Positions 1 through 8,752 of a stretch of DNA of 64,000 nt are shown in pieces. This DNA comes from Streptomyces barringtoniae (lineage in GTDB: Bacteria > Actinomycetota > Actinomycetes > Streptomycetales > Streptomycetaceae): assembly GCF_020819595.1 (NCBI RefSeq), contig NZ_JAJHNP010000007.1, forward strand, positions 1 to 64,000, given 5' to 3'. Position 1 is the stretch's first letter, and each line of letters begins with the position of its first letter. The notes under the pieces were generated by a model, which ran no database searches, was not told the origin of the DNA, and saw only the letters and a list, made by a program, of their open reading frames with translations. The position numbers were made by a program, and so were the translations under genes.

Positions 1-1
1 C

Positions 2-964
2 CCGGACGTGGTCAAGGCGGTCACGGGTGAGGAGATATCCCAGAACGGGCTCGGCGGCGCCGACGTCCACGCGGAGACCTCCGGTGTCTGCCACTTCGCG
101 TACGACGACGAGGAGACCTGCATCGCCGAGGTGCGGTACCTGCTGTCACTCCTGCCGCAGAACAACCGCGAGATGCCACCGGACGTAGCCGGCGACGACC
201 CCGCCGACCGCCGCTCCGACGTCCTGCTGAAGCTCGTGCCGGTGGACGGCAGCCGGCCGTACGACATGCGCGAGGTCATCCAGGAGATCGTCGACGACGG
301 CGAGTTCATGGAGGTCCACGAGCGCTGGGCGGCCAACGTCATCGTCGCCCTGGCCCGCCTCGACGGTCAGGTCGTCGGTGTCGTCGCCAACCAGCCCCGG
401 GTGCTGGCGGGCGTCCTGGACATCGAGGCGTCCGAGAAGGCGGCCCGCTTCGTCCAGATGTGCGACGCCTTCAACATCCCGCTGATCACGCTGCTGGACG
501 TACCGGGGTTCCTCCCGGGCGTCGACCAGGAGCACAACGGCATCATCCGGCACGGTGCCAAGCTGCTGTACGCGTACTGCAACGCGACCGTGCCGCGGAT
601 CTCGCTGATCCTGCGCAAGGCGTACGGAGGCGCCTACATCGTCATGGACTCCCAGTCCATCGGCGCGGACCTGACCTACGCCTGGCCGACCAACGAGATC
701 GCGGTGATGGGCGCGGAAGGCGCGGCGAACGTCGTCTTCCGCCGCCAGATCGCCGAGGCCGACGACCCCGAGGCCATGCGCGAGCGCATGGTCAAGGAGT
801 ACAAGTCCGAGCTGATGCACCCCTATTACGCGGCGGAACGCGGCCTGGTCGACGACGTCATCGACCCCGCCGACACCCGCGAGGTGCTGATCCGTGCGCT
901 CGCCGTGCTGCGCACGAAGCACGCCGACCTGCCGGCCCGCAAGCACGGCAACCCCCCTATCTGA
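2..964 (+). CDS. Acyl-CoA carboxylase carboxyltransferase (beta) subunit, 5'-truncated by window
   Basis: The reading frame is open at the window edge, so the true start lies upstream; about 320 C-terminal residues are visible, against roughly 520-530 in the family. Biotin-dependent carboxyltransferases of the propionyl/acetyl-CoA carboxylase type move CO2 from carboxybiotin to acyl-CoA in the cytosol, giving malonyl- or methylmalonyl-CoA. The visible part holds the family's [18 protein letters not shown] stretch at the end of the N-lobe, then the C-lobe with [29 protein letters not shown] residues and a GGAYIVMDS oxyanion-loop segment. The protein ends in a basic KHGNPPI tail like other actinobacterial AccD/PccB proteins. 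No biotin-carrier gene is visible here. Substrate preference (acetyl, propionyl or longer) cannot be decided from this fragment. Confidence 0.93.
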   Translation, partial: PDVVKAVTGEEISQNGLGGADVHAETSGVCHFAYDDEETCIAEVRYLLSLLPQNNREMPPDVAGDDPADRRSDVLLKLVPVDGSRPYDMREVIQEIVDDGEFMEVHERWAANVIVALARLDGQVVGVVANQPRVLAGVLDIEASEKAARFVQMCDAFNIPLITLLDVPGFLPGVDQEHNGIIRHGAKLLYAYCNATVPRISLILRKAYGGAYIVMDSQSIGADLTYAWPTNEIAVMGAEGAANVVFRRQIAEADDPEAMRERMVKEYKSELMHPYYAAERGLVDDVIDPADTREVLIRALAVLRTKHADLPARKHGNPPI

Positions 965-1038
965 CGGCGCACTTCGAAGGCGGCCCCGCCGGGGGCCGCC
1001 ACCGCACCGACCACCCCGAGAAAGGCCCTGGACCCACC

Positions 1039-2025
1039 ATGAACGCCCACCCCAACGGCATCGTCCCGCCGCGCGGCCCGGAGGAGTCCGACCGGACCCT
1101 CCACTACGCCGGTCCGGCGACCTTCGGCCGGGTGCCCCGGCTGGACGAGGTCGAGGACACCGACATCGCCGTGGTCGGTGTGCCGTACGACTCGGGCGTC
1201 TCCTACCGGCCCGGGGCCCGCTTCGGCGGCAACGCCATCCGCGAGGCGTCGCGCCAGCTGCGCCCGTACAACCCGGCCCAGCAGGTCTACCCGTTCCACT
1301 TCGCCCAGGTGGCGGACGCCGGAGACATCACCGCCAACCCGTACAACGTCGAGGAGGCGGTGGAGACCATCGAGGCCGCCGCGGACGAACTGCTCGGCAC
1401 CGGCGCGCGGTTGATGACGCTGGGCGGCGACCACACCATCGCCCTGCCCCTGCTGCGGGCCGTGGCGCGCCGGCACGGTCCCGTGGCTCTGCTGCACTTC
1501 GACGCCCACCTGGACACCTGGGACTCCATCTTCGGTGTGCAGTACGCCCACGGCACACCGTTCCGCCGCGCGGTCGAAGAGGGCATCCTCGACACCTCGG
1601 CCCTGTCCCACGTGGGCATCCGAGGCCCGATCTACCACCAGGACGACCTGGCCGAGGACGCCAAGCTGGGCTTCGGCATCGTGAGCTCCGCGGACGTGAT
1701 GCGACGCGGCGTCGACGAGGTGGTCCAGCAGCTGCGCGAGCGCGTCGGCGAACGTCCGCTCTACATCTCCGTCGACATCGACGTCCTCGATCCCTCGCAC
1801 GCCCCGGGAACCGGCACCCCGGAGGCCGGCGGTCTCACCTCACGCGAACTGCTCGAGATCATCCGTGGTCTGTCCGACTGCCGCCTGGTCTCCGCCGACC
1901 TCGTCGAGGTCGCCCCCGCCTACGACCACGCCGAGATCACCTCCGTCGCCGCCTCCCACATTGCCTACGAACTCGTCACGATCATGTCCCGCCAGATGGG
2001 TCCGGCCCGCTGGGGGGCCAAGTAA
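1039..2025 (+). CDS. speB: Agmatinase / guanidino-acid ureohydrolase (arginase family)
   Basis: A 328-residue ureohydrolase starting at ATG 1039, 74 bases after the carboxyltransferase. The family hydrolyses a guanidino group to urea plus an amine at a dimanganese centre. All six expected metal ligands are visible: H132 in GGDHT, D155/H157/D159 in DAHLD, and D246/D248 in SVDIDVLDP. The later [14 protein letters not shown] stretch is typical of agmatinase and guanidinobutyrase rather than arginase. Agmatinase would feed putrescine synthesis; guanidinobutyrase would serve arginine breakdown. The sequence alone does not separate these two, so the symbol is tentative. The nitrogen-scavenging neighbours downstream fit either role. 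Confidence 0.85.
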   Translation: MNAHPNGIVPPRGPEESDRTLHYAGPATFGRVPRLDEVEDTDIAVVGVPYDSGVSYRPGARFGGNAIREASRQLRPYNPAQQVYPFHFAQVADAGDITANPYNVEEAVETIEAAADELLGTGARLMTLGGDHTIALPLLRAVARRHGPVALLHFDAHLDTWDSIFGVQYAHGTPFRRAVEEGILDTSALSHVGIRGPIYHQDDLAEDAKLGFGIVSSADVMRRGVDEVVQQLRERVGERPLYISVDIDVLDPSHAPGTGTPEAGGLTSRELLEIIRGLSDCRLVSADLVEVAPAYDHAEITSVAASHIAYELVTIMSRQMGPARWGAK

Positions 2026-2120
2026 CACCCGCCGAAGACGGCTCCGGCACTCCTCCCGGCTGTCACGCTCGGTTACTATGCTCATGAACGTGAGGCAGAC
2101 GGGCGAGGGGACCTTCGAGG

Positions 2121-3035
2121 ATGCTGAGAGAGGTCGCTGCAACCCGCTACGTCGCCCCCCTCCACTCCGGTGGCTCCGTCCCCGGCGTCGTCGAGGCCGA
2201 TGACCTCGGCACGTACGTCGTCAAGTTCACCGCTTCGGCACAGGGGCACAAGGCGCTGGTCGCAGAGGTGATCGTCGGCGAGCTCGCCCGCGTGCTCGGC
2301 CTGCGCTTCCCCGAGCTGGTCCTCGTCCACTTCGACCCCGCGATCGCCGCCGAGGAGCCGCACCAGGAGGTGCGGGAGCTGCACGGGGCGAGCGCGGGCG
2401 TGAACCTCGGCATGGACTACCTGCCGGGCGCCTGCGACTTCACCCCGGAGATCGCGCGGAGCTTCCCCGTGGACCCGCTGGAGGCGGGCCGGATCGTCTG
2501 GCTGGACGCGCTGACCGTCAACGTCGACCGCACGGTCCACAGCTCCAACCTCATGGTCTGGCCGACGCTCGGCACCGTACCGCCCCGCCTGTGGCTCATC
2601 GACCACGGCGCCGCCCTGGTCTTCCACCACCGGTGGGACACCACGACACCGGGCAAGAAGTACGACTTCCGCCATCACGCGCTCGGTCACTACGGCCCCG
2701 ACGTCCGCGCCGCCGACGCGGAACTGGCTCCCCGGGTGACCGAGGAGCTGCTGCGCGGGATCGTCGCGGAGGTGCCGGACGCCTGGCTCGCCGAGGACGC
2801 CGGGTTCGCGACGCCGGACGACGTCCGGGACGCCTACGTCGACTACCTCCTCGCGCGCGTACGGCTCTCGCCCGAGTGGCTGCCCGGCGACTTCCCCAGT
2901 CGCGAGGAACTCGCGGCCGAGGAGGCCGCCCGCGCGGAGAAGACACAGGCGGGCCGTCCGGCCTGGCTCAAGCGCGTCCCCGACCTGCACGGCAAGCCGG
3001 CGGCGGAACAGGACTGGTCGGTGCACCTGGGATGA
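2121..3035 (+). CDS. HipA-like kinase-fold protein (HipA_2 type)
   Basis: A 304-residue protein starting at ATG 2121, with GAGGG-rich sequence just upstream. It resembles the HipA_2 domain group, small relatives of the HipA Ser/Thr kinase. A nucleotide-binding lobe begins with YVVKFTASAQGHKAL, an AEVIVGELARVLGL helix follows, then a catalytic-loop-like NVDRTVHSSNLM and a metal-binding-like LWLIDHGAAL where kinases carry DFG. The C-terminal half is helical and charged. There is no HipB antitoxin beside it, so a classical toxin-antitoxin role is not supported. It lies 10 bases before the SelT-like gene and is probably cotranscribed with it. The substrate is unknown; kinase activity is inferred from the fold signature only. 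Confidence 0.7.
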   Translation: MLREVAATRYVAPLHSGGSVPGVVEADDLGTYVVKFTASAQGHKALVAEVIVGELARVLGLRFPELVLVHFDPAIAAEEPHQEVRELHGASAGVNLGMDYLPGACDFTPEIARSFPVDPLEAGRIVWLDALTVNVDRTVHSSNLMVWPTLGTVPPRLWLIDHGAALVFHHRWDTTTPGKKYDFRHHALGHYGPDVRAADAELAPRVTEELLRGIVAEVPDAWLAEDAGFATPDDVRDAYVDYLLARVRLSPEWLPGDFPSREELAAEEAARAEKTQAGRPAWLKRVPDLHGKPAAEQDWSVHLG

Positions 3036-3045
3036 GGCACATCGG

Positions 3046-3321
3046 ATGACTTGGCGCGTTCAGATCGAGTACTGCACACAGTGCCGCTGGCTGCCCCGCG
3101 CCGCCTGGCTGGCGCAGGAACTGCTCACCACCTTCGAGGCCGAGCTGACCGAGCTGTCGCTCAGGCCCGGCACCGGGGGCGTCTTCGTCGTCCGGGTGAA
3201 CGACGAGGTCGTCTGGGACCGGCGCGAGCAGGGCTTCCCGGAGCCCACGGCGGTCAAGCGCCTCGTACGCGACCGAGTGGCCCCGGGAAAGCCCCTGGGC
3301 CACTCGGACAGCCCCGCGTAG
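3046..3321 (+). CDS. SelT/SelW/SelH-like thioredoxin-fold protein
   Basis: A small 91-residue protein starting at ATG 3046, 10 bases after the HipA-like gene. It shows the Rdx/SelW pattern: a beta strand (VQIEYC), a redox C10-x-x-C13 motif (CTQC), an amphipathic helix (AAWLAQELLTTFEAEL), and a second half with GGVFVVRVNDEVVWDRREQGFPE, matching the family's ligand-like GGxFEV strand and the later G-F-P-E turn. Eukaryotic relatives carry selenocysteine in the second position; here both are cysteine. A thiol-redox role is likely but unproven. It runs convergently into malate synthase with only three bases between the stop codons, so no separate terminator fits there. Confidence 0.8.
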   Translation: MTWRVQIEYCTQCRWLPRAAWLAQELLTTFEAELTELSLRPGTGGVFVVRVNDEVVWDRREQGFPEPTAVKRLVRDRVAPGKPLGHSDSPA

Positions 3322-3324
3322 GCG

Positions 3325-4950
3325 TCAGCCCTTGAGCTGCTCGTACGCCGGCAGGGTGAGGAAGTCGGCGTAGTTCTCGTCCAGGGAGACCTTCAGCAGC
3401 AGGTCGTGGGCCTCCTGCCAGTGGCCGGCGGCGAAGGCCTGCTCGCCGATCTCCTTGCGGATGTCGGACAGCTCCTCGGCGGCGACCTTGCGGGCCAGCT
3501 CCGGCGTGGCCTTGTCGCCGTTGTCGAACTCGACGCCCGCGTTGATCCACTGCCAGATCTGGGAGCGGGAGATCTCGGCGGTGGCCGCGTCCTCCATCAG
3601 GTTGAAGATGGCGACCGCGCCGAGCCCGCGCAGCCAGGCCTCGATGTACCGGATGCCGACCTGGACGGCGTTGACGAGGCCGTTGTACGTCGGCTTCGCG
3701 GCCAGCGAGTCGATCGCGATCAGGTCGGCCGCCTCGACGTGGACGTCCTCGCGCAGCCGGTCCTTCTGGTTCGGCTTGTCGCCGAGGACCCGGTCGAAGG
3801 ACTCCATGGCGATCGGGACCAGGTCGGGGTGGGCGACCCAGGAGCCGTCGAAACCGTCGTTCGCCTCGCGGTCCTTGTCGGCGCGGACCTTCTCGAAGGC
3901 GACCTTGTTGACCTCGGCGTCGCGACGGGACGGGATGAACGCCGCCATGCCGCCGATCGCGTGCGCGCCGCGCTTGTGGCAGGTGCGGACGAGGAGTTCG
4001 GTGTACGCCCGCATGAACGGGGCCGTCATCGTGACCGCGTTGCGGTCCGGCAGGACGAACCTGGCGCCGCCGTCACGGAAGTTCTTCACGATGGAGAACA
4101 GGTAGTCCCAGCGGCCCGCGTTCAGCCCGGAGGCGTGGTCGCGGAGTTCGTAGAGGATCTCCTCCATCTCGTACGCCGCCGTGATCGTCTCGATCAGGAC
4201 GGTGGCGCGGATGGTGCCCTGCGGGGTGCCGACGTAGTCCTGGGCGAAGACGAACACGTCGTTCCAGAGGCGGGCCTCCAGGTGCGACTCCGTCTTCGGC
4301 AGGTAGAAGTACGGGCCCTTGCCGAGCTCCAGCAGCCGCTGGGCGTTGTGGAAGAAGTACAGGCCGAAGTCGACGAAGGCACCCGGGACGGCGTGGCCGT
4401 CGGCGTCGAGCAGGTGACGCTCGTTCAGGTGCCAGCCGCGCGGGCGCATGACGACCGTCGCCAGCTCCTCGTTCGGGCGCAGGGCGTAGGACTTGCCCGA
4501 CTTCGGGTCGGTGAAGTCGATGCTGCGGGTGTAGGCGTCGATCAGGTTGAGCTGGCCGAGGACCACGTTCTCCCAGGTGGGCGCGGAGGCGTCCTCGAAG
4601 TCGGCGAGCCAGACCTTCGCGCCCGAGTTGAGCGCGTTGATGGTCATCTTGCGGTCGGTGGGGCCGGTGATCTCGACGCGCCGGTCGTTCAGCGCGGCCG
4701 GGGCCGGGGCGACCTTCCAGGAGTCGTCCGCGCGGATCGCGGCCGTCTCGGGGAGGAAGTCGAGCGTGGAGGTGCGGGCGATCTCGGCGCGGCGCTCGGC
4801 CCGGCGGGCGAGGAGTTCGTCACGGCGCGGGGTGAACCGCCGGTGCAGCTCCGCCACGAAGGCGAGCGCCGCGTCCGTGAGGACCTCTTCCTGCCGGGGC
4901 AGGGGCTCGGCGTCGACGATGGCCAGCGGGGACGGCGCTGGTGCGGACAT
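3325..4950 (-). CDS. aceB: Malate synthase A
   Basis: A 541-residue enzyme, the normal length for the A isoform, that condenses glyoxylate with acetyl-CoA to malate. Recognisable segments are the acetyl-CoA/Mg site [10 protein letters not shown], the glyoxylate-site [25 protein letters not shown] with [20 protein letters not shown], the [20 protein letters not shown] strand, and [13 protein letters not shown]. The start is the ATG at 4950, preceded by GAAGGAAGTGACAGC, a usable ribosome site. No isocitrate lyase is nearby; the gene instead sits beside allantoin genes. Its likely local job is to assimilate glyoxylate released by ureide breakdown, an inference from context. An operator-like palindrome lies in its upstream region. 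Confidence 0.95.
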   Translation of the reverse strand: MSAPAPSPLAIVDAEPLPRQEEVLTDAALAFVAELHRRFTPRRDELLARRAERRAEIARTSTLDFLPETAAIRADDSWKVAPAPAALNDRRVEITGPTDRKMTINALNSGAKVWLADFEDASAPTWENVVLGQLNLIDAYTRSIDFTDPKSGKSYALRPNEELATVVMRPRGWHLNERHLLDADGHAVPGAFVDFGLYFFHNAQRLLELGKGPYFYLPKTESHLEARLWNDVFVFAQDYVGTPQGTIRATVLIETITAAYEMEEILYELRDHASGLNAGRWDYLFSIVKNFRDGGARFVLPDRNAVTMTAPFMRAYTELLVRTCHKRGAHAIGGMAAFIPSRRDAEVNKVAFEKVRADKDREANDGFDGSWVAHPDLVPIAMESFDRVLGDKPNQKDRLREDVHVEAADLIAIDSLAAKPTYNGLVNAVQVGIRYIEAWLRGLGAVAIFNLMEDAATAEISRSQIWQWINAGVEFDNGDKATPELARKVAAEELSDIRKEIGEQAFAAGHWQEAHDLLLKVSLDENYADFLTLPAYEQLKG

Positions 4951-5059
4951 GAGCTGTCACTTCCTTCAGCGGTGGCACCGGGTGCCTAGTGGCACGAATA
5001 GGGCAATCAGCGCCGACTGTGCGGGCAGGCGCTTCTGATCAGTGGATAGTAGTTTCCTC

Positions 5060-5075
5060 ATTGTGGAACTTCAAT
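5060..5075. promoter_or_regulatory. Candidate AllR-type operator upstream of aceB
   Basis: ATTGTGGAACTTCAAT is an imperfect palindrome (ATTG...CAAT ends) in the 184-base gap between aceB and the nucleotidyltransferase, both read leftward. It contains TTGTGGAA, which recurs at 7193-7200 in the allR-allB intergenic region. Control of malate synthase by the neighbouring IclR-type regulator is inferred from this shared word. A second palindrome, GGCACC-G-GGTGCC, lies nearer the start at about 4974-4986. Confidence 0.4.
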
Positions 5076-5134
5076 GGTTTGTTGATGTCGAGATTCTCTG
5101 AGTCGAGGCAAGGTGGCGCCCAGTGCCACCTCCT

Positions 5135-5737
5135 TCACTCAAGGTGGCGCAGGTCGGCCTCGGTGTCGATGTCGTACGGCTCGGCCACGTCCGCGCACTC
5201 CACGAGCCGGATCTGAGCCGCGTGGTCCTTCAGGTACGTGCGAGCGCCACGATCCCCGGTGGCGGTCGCCGCGATGTCCGCCCAGTGGGCCGCGCCGAAG
5301 AGCACCGGATGCCCCCGGGTGCCGTCGTAGGCGGCCGAGACCAGCGATTTCTCGTCCTCGTAGGCGCCGAGCACCCGCGTCACGGCCGCCGGTCCGATGC
5401 CCGGCTGGTCGACGAGACTCACCAGGGCCGCGCGCACCCCCGTACCGGCCAGGGAGGCCAGTCCCGCGCGCAGCGAGGAGCCCATGCCCTCGGTCCAGTC
5501 GGGGTTGTCCACGAGCACGCAGCCGCGCAGATCGGCCCGCGCCCGCACGTCCTCGGCGCGCGCGCCCAGCACGACGTGCACCCGCGCACATCCGGCCGCG
5601 CGCAGCACGCCGACCGCGTGCTCGACCAGAGGGCGGCCCCGGTGCTCCAGCAGCGCCTTGGGGCGCCCGCCGAGCCGTCTGCCCCCGCCGGCGGCGAGCA
5701 GCAGCCCGGCGACCTCCTCGTGATGGTTGTCCGTCAT
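5135..5737 (-). CDS. MobA-like nucleotidyltransferase (molybdenum-cofactor type)
   Basis: A 200-residue protein with the MobA/MocA N-terminal nucleotide-binding signature LLLAAGGGRRLGGRPKALL (residues about 12-30), followed by DNPDWTEGMGSSLRAGL and LVDQPGIGPAAVTRVL, where the aspartate is the usual Mg ligand, and RGHPVLFGAAHW. Such proteins activate molybdopterin with CTP or GTP to make the dinucleotide cofactor. The form that accompanies xanthine dehydrogenase makes the cytosine form. The position between malate synthase and allantoin genes fits service to a purine-oxidising xanthine dehydrogenase, but no dehydrogenase gene is in this window. A less specific sugar- or lipid-nucleotidyltransferase role cannot be excluded. 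Confidence 0.8.
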   Translation of the reverse strand: MTDNHHEEVAGLLLAAGGGRRLGGRPKALLEHRGRPLVEHAVGVLRAAGCARVHVVLGARAEDVRARADLRGCVLVDNPDWTEGMGSSLRAGLASLAGTGVRAALVSLVDQPGIGPAAVTRVLGAYEDEKSLVSAAYDGTRGHPVLFGAAHWADIAATATGDRGARTYLKDHAAQIRLVECADVAEPYDIDTEADLRHLE

Positions 5738-5866
5738 GCGTCCTGCATACCTGACGGGCGGTGCGGCGGCCGCTTTCCTTGGGCTGAATTTCGGTCCGCC
5801 CTGTGGCGCTCCCGGACGCGGTGGCGTTTACTGGCCCGCGCACGACGGAGTGTGAGGGGGAGGGCT

Positions 5867-6184
5867 GTGTTGCGGAGCTTGGGGCAGAGGCCAGTGACCG
5901 GCAGCGACGAGGATCCGAGAGTGTCGGAACTGCGGACCGCGGTGTCCCGGCTGCGCCGCGAACTCGCCTTGCTCCCGTCCGACTTCCCCGACCGGGGCAT
6001 AGCCGAGGACGAACTGGCGACGCTGGCGGCGATGGCCGTGGGCGGCGCACCGGAAATCCCGCGCCTGCGCAGCTCCCTGTTACTGATCGCTGGGGCGATC
6101 GGCTCGGTGAGCGCGCTGGCGAGGGGCCTGAGCGAGGTCCGGGAGGCGGTGGATCTTTTCGGGGAACCGATGCAGAGGGGCTGA
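5867..6184 (+). CDS. Small conserved actinobacterial protein (DUF5955-like), TTA-containing
   Basis: A 105-residue protein read from GTG 5867, which has a strong GAGGGGGAG ribosome site just upstream; a GTG at 5894 is a weaker alternative. The N-terminal half is a charged helix (VSELRTAVSRLRRELALLPSD). The C-terminal half is two further helices with a hydrophobic stretch (SSLLLIAGAIGSVSALARGLSEVREAVDLF). I place it with the DUF5955 group of small Streptomyces proteins of unknown function. The leucine codon at 6080-6082 is TTA, rare in Streptomyces, so translation would depend on the bldA tRNA and might be limited to differentiating cells. It is divergent from the nucleotidyltransferase. Confidence 0.7.
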   Translation: MLRSLGQRPVTGSDEDPRVSELRTAVSRLRRELALLPSDFPDRGIAEDELATLAAMAVGGAPEIPRLRSSLLLIAGAIGSVSALARGLSEVREAVDLFGEPMQRG

Positions 6185-6191
6185 CTGCGAC

Positions 6192-6262
6192 CCCCTGGGG
6201 CGAGGGGCTGCATCAATATGCGGCTCCGCCGCGTGGCCGCGAACAACCACGAGGCACCCGCA
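6192..6262. repeat. Dispersed Streptomyces-type intergenic repeat, copy 1
   Basis: The gap after the DUF5955-like gene holds a GGGGCGAGGGG start, a short CGGCTCCGCCG hairpin and AACAACCACGAGGCACCCGC. The last part closely matches ATCAACCACGACGCACCCGC in the gap after the ABC transporter operon near 22.15 kb. The two copies differ by an internal insert here. It looks like a degenerate interspersed element between genes rather than a coding sequence. Confidence 0.5.
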
Positions 6263-6290
6263 CCCGCCGACGGGCCATGCCCCCGGGCTC

Positions 6291-7085
6291 TCAGGTGCCC
6301 GAACTCGCCAAGGCCTGGGACAACTCAAGGGCGATCTGCTGCAACACCGGCACGATCTTCTCCGTGGCCTCCTCGGTGACCCGCCCGGCCGGCCCCGAGA
6401 TGGAGATCGCCGCGGCCGTCGGAGACTCCGGCACGGACACCGCGAGGCACCGGACCCCTATCTCCTGCTCGTTGTCGTCCACGGCGTACCCAAGCCGCCG
6501 TACGTCCTCCAGCGCGGCCAGGAAGCCATCGGGCGTAGTGATCGTCTTCTCCGTCGCGGCCGGCATCCCCGTACGGGACAGCAGGGCGCGTACCTCGTCG
6601 TCCGGCACGCCGGCCAGCAGCGCCTTGCCCACGCCGGTGGAGTGCGGGAGCACCCGCCGGCCCACTTCGGTGAACATCCGCATCGAGTGCTTCGACGGCA
6701 CCTGGGCCACGTACACGATCTCGTCGCCGTCCAGCAGCGCCATGTTCGCGGTCTCGCCGGTCTCCTCGACCAGCCGCGCGAGATACGGCCGCGCCCACGT
6801 GCCGAGCAGCCGGGACGCGGACTCGCCGAGCCGGATCAGCCGGGGGCCGAGCGCGTAGCGCCGGTTCGGTTGCTGGCGGACGTATCCGCAGGCGACCAGC
6901 GTGCGCATCAGCCGGTGGATGGTCGGCAGCGGCAGCCCGCTGGTCGCGGACAGCTCGCTCAGGCCGACCTCGCCGCCCGCGTCCGCCATCCGCTCGAGCA
7001 GGTCGAAGGCGCGCTCCAGGGACTGGACCCCGCCCGCGGCGGAGGGTTTGGCGGAGTCGTTGGTGCTGGCCCTGGACGTCGGCAC
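6291..7085 (-). CDS. allR: IclR-family regulator of allantoin catabolism (AllR type)
   Basis: A 264-residue IclR-family regulator from GTG 7085, preceded by GAAAGGAACGCGCC. The winged helix-turn-helix lies at about residues 20-80 (SLERAFDLLERMADAGGEVGLSELSATSGLPLPTIHRLMRTL), then YALGPRLIRLGESA and the effector domain with GETANMALLDGDEIVYVAQV, STGVGKALLAG and GIRCLAVSVPE-like residues. It is divergent from allantoinase, and IclR proteins commonly repress their neighbours and respond to small acids; the known ligand of AllR-type proteins is an allantoin-pathway intermediate. Identity rests on family plus position. Candidate operators lie between it and allB, and one lies before aceB. Confidence 0.85.
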   Translation of the reverse strand: MPTSRASTNDSAKPSAAGGVQSLERAFDLLERMADAGGEVGLSELSATSGLPLPTIHRLMRTLVACGYVRQQPNRRYALGPRLIRLGESASRLLGTWARPYLARLVEETGETANMALLDGDEIVYVAQVPSKHSMRMFTEVGRRVLPHSTGVGKALLAGVPDDEVRALLSRTGMPAATEKTITTPDGFLAALEDVRRLGYAVDDNEQEIGVRCLAVSVPESPTAAAISISGPAGRVTEEATEKIVPVLQQIALELSQALASSGT

Positions 7086-7359
7086 GGCGCGTTCCTTTCG
7101 GGACTGGCAAGAGGTGAGAAGCCTACCCGGCAGCCGGTTGGCTCCCTGCTTGTACGTAGCTACGTTCTGCTTGCTGGAATTCTAATTCCGCTTTGTGGAA
7201 ACGTCCAGAGTGGGAGCCGGCTGAGCGCTGCCCAGAAGTGTGCCTCTTGACGGCGGGGGAGTGGGGGTGAAGACTCCTTCAACAGAACGTTGAATTCCGT
7301 TACGTGAGTGTAAATCCCCTTTTCCGGGGCGTAAAACGGCGGTACAGAGAGGGGTTCGG
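7086..7359. promoter_or_regulatory. allR-allB divergent control region with three palindromes
   Basis: This 274-base gap contains ACGTAGCTACGT (7154-7165), GGAATT-CT-AATTCC (7176-7189) followed by TTGTGGAAACG, and TTCAAC-N5-GTTGAA (7278-7294). The last lies close to the probable allB promoter and is a good candidate for a repressor site. TTGTGGAA is shared with the aceB upstream region. The region also drops in G+C relative to the flanking genes, as expected for promoters. Confidence 0.55.
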
Positions 7360-8700
7360 GTGTCCGAGGCTGAACTGGTCCTGCGCTCGACGCGCGTCAT
7401 CACTCCGGAAGGGGCGCGGGCCGCCACGGTCACCGTGTCCGCCGGGAGGATCACGGCCGTCCTGCCGTACGACGCCCAGGTCCCGGCCGGCGCTCGGCTG
7501 GAGGACTTCGGCGACCACGTCCTGCTGCCCGGCCTGGTCGACACCCACGTGCACGTCAACGACCCGGGCCGCACCGAGTGGGAGGGCTTCTGGACCGCCA
7601 CCCGCGCGGCGGCGGCCGGCGGCATCACCACGCTGGTCGACATGCCGCTCAACTCCCTCCCGCCGACCACGACCGTCGACAACCTGCGCGTGAAGCGGGA
7701 GGTGGCCGCCGACAAGGCGCACATCGACGTCGGCTTCTGGGGCGGAGCCCTGCCCGACAACGTCAAGGACCTGCGCCCGCTGCACGACGCCGGTGTCTTC
7801 GGCTTCAAGGCGTTCCTGTCCCCGTCCGGCGTCGACGAGTTCCCGCACCTCGACCAGGACCAGCTCGGCCGGTCCCTGGCGGAGATCGCCGGCTTCGACG
7901 GCCTGCTGATCGTGCACGCCGAGGACCCGCACCACCTCGCCGCCGCCCCGCAGCACGGCGGCCCCAGGTACGCCGACTTCCTCGCCTCCCGCCCGCGCGA
8001 CGCCGAGGACACGGCCATCGCCAACCTCGTCGCGCAGGCCCGCCGCCTCCACGCGCGCGTGCACGTGCTGCACCTGTCCTCCAGCGACGCGCTGCCGCTG
8101 ATCCGCGCCGCCCGCGCCGAGGGCGTCCGGATCACCGTGGAGACCTGCCCGCACTACCTCACCCTGACCGCCGAGGAAGTCCCGGACGGCGCCAGCGAGT
8201 TCAAGTGCTGCCCGCCCATCCGCGAGGCCGCCAACCAGGACCTGCTGTGGGAGGCGCTGGCCGACGGCACCATCGACTGCGTCGTCACCGACCACTCGCC
8301 GTCCACCGCCGACCTGAAGACCGACGACTTCGCCACAGCCTGGGGCGGCATCTCCGGCCTGCAGCTCAGCCTCTCCGCCGTATGGACCGAGGCACGCGCG
8401 CGTGGTCACGGCCTGGAGGACGTCGTGCGCTGGATGTCCACGAAGACCGCCGCCCTGGTCGGCCTCGACGCGCGCAAGGGCGCCATCGCCCCCGGCCGCG
8501 ACGCCGACTTCGCGGTCCTCGCCCCCGACGAGAGCTTCACCGTCGACCCGGCCGGCCTCCAGCACCGCAACCGTGTCACCGCGTACGCCGGCAAGACCCT
8601 GTACGGCGTCGTGAAGTCCACCTGGCTGCGCGGCGAACGCATCGTCGCGGACGGCGAGTTCACCGACCCGAAGGGCACGCTGCTCGCCCGCCCCCAGTAA
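7360..8700 (+). CDS. allB: Allantoinase
   Basis: A 446-residue cyclic amidohydrolase that opens allantoin to allantoate in the cytosol. The binuclear metal site is complete: H63 and H65 in DTHVHV, carboxylated K150 in [11 protein letters not shown]186 in VHAEDPHH, H238 in VLHLSSSDA and D311 in [17 protein letters not shown] and [11 protein letters not shown] are features of allantoinases rather than dihydroorotases. The start is GTG 7360 with GAGAGGGG upstream; it is the first gene of an allB-alc unit. The AllR-type regulator is divergent. Confidence 0.95.
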   Translation: MSEAELVLRSTRVITPEGARAATVTVSAGRITAVLPYDAQVPAGARLEDFGDHVLLPGLVDTHVHVNDPGRTEWEGFWTATRAAAAGGITTLVDMPLNSLPPTTTVDNLRVKREVAADKAHIDVGFWGGALPDNVKDLRPLHDAGVFGFKAFLSPSGVDEFPHLDQDQLGRSLAEIAGFDGLLIVHAEDPHHLAAAPQHGGPRYADFLASRPRDAEDTAIANLVAQARRLHARVHVLHLSSSDALPLIRAARAEGVRITVETCPHYLTLTAEEVPDGASEFKCCPPIREAANQDLLWEALADGTIDCVVTDHSPSTADLKTDDFATAWGGISGLQLSLSAVWTEARARGHGLEDVVRWMSTKTAALVGLDARKGAIAPGRDADFAVLAPDESFTVDPAGLQHRNRVTAYAGKTLYGVVKSTWLRGERIVADGEFTDPKGTLLARPQ

Positions 8701-8752
8701 GCCACCCCCGCACCCGCAACCGGCCGACTCCAGAAAGGACCCCCTGATCCCC

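Noticed and set aside
2121..3321. HipBA toxin-antitoxin system
   Set aside because: No HipB-like HTH gene is next to the HipA-like protein, and the protein belongs to the shorter HipA_2 type.
3325..4950. Glyoxylate-shunt operon
   Set aside because: No isocitrate lyase is present; the neighbours are ureide genes.
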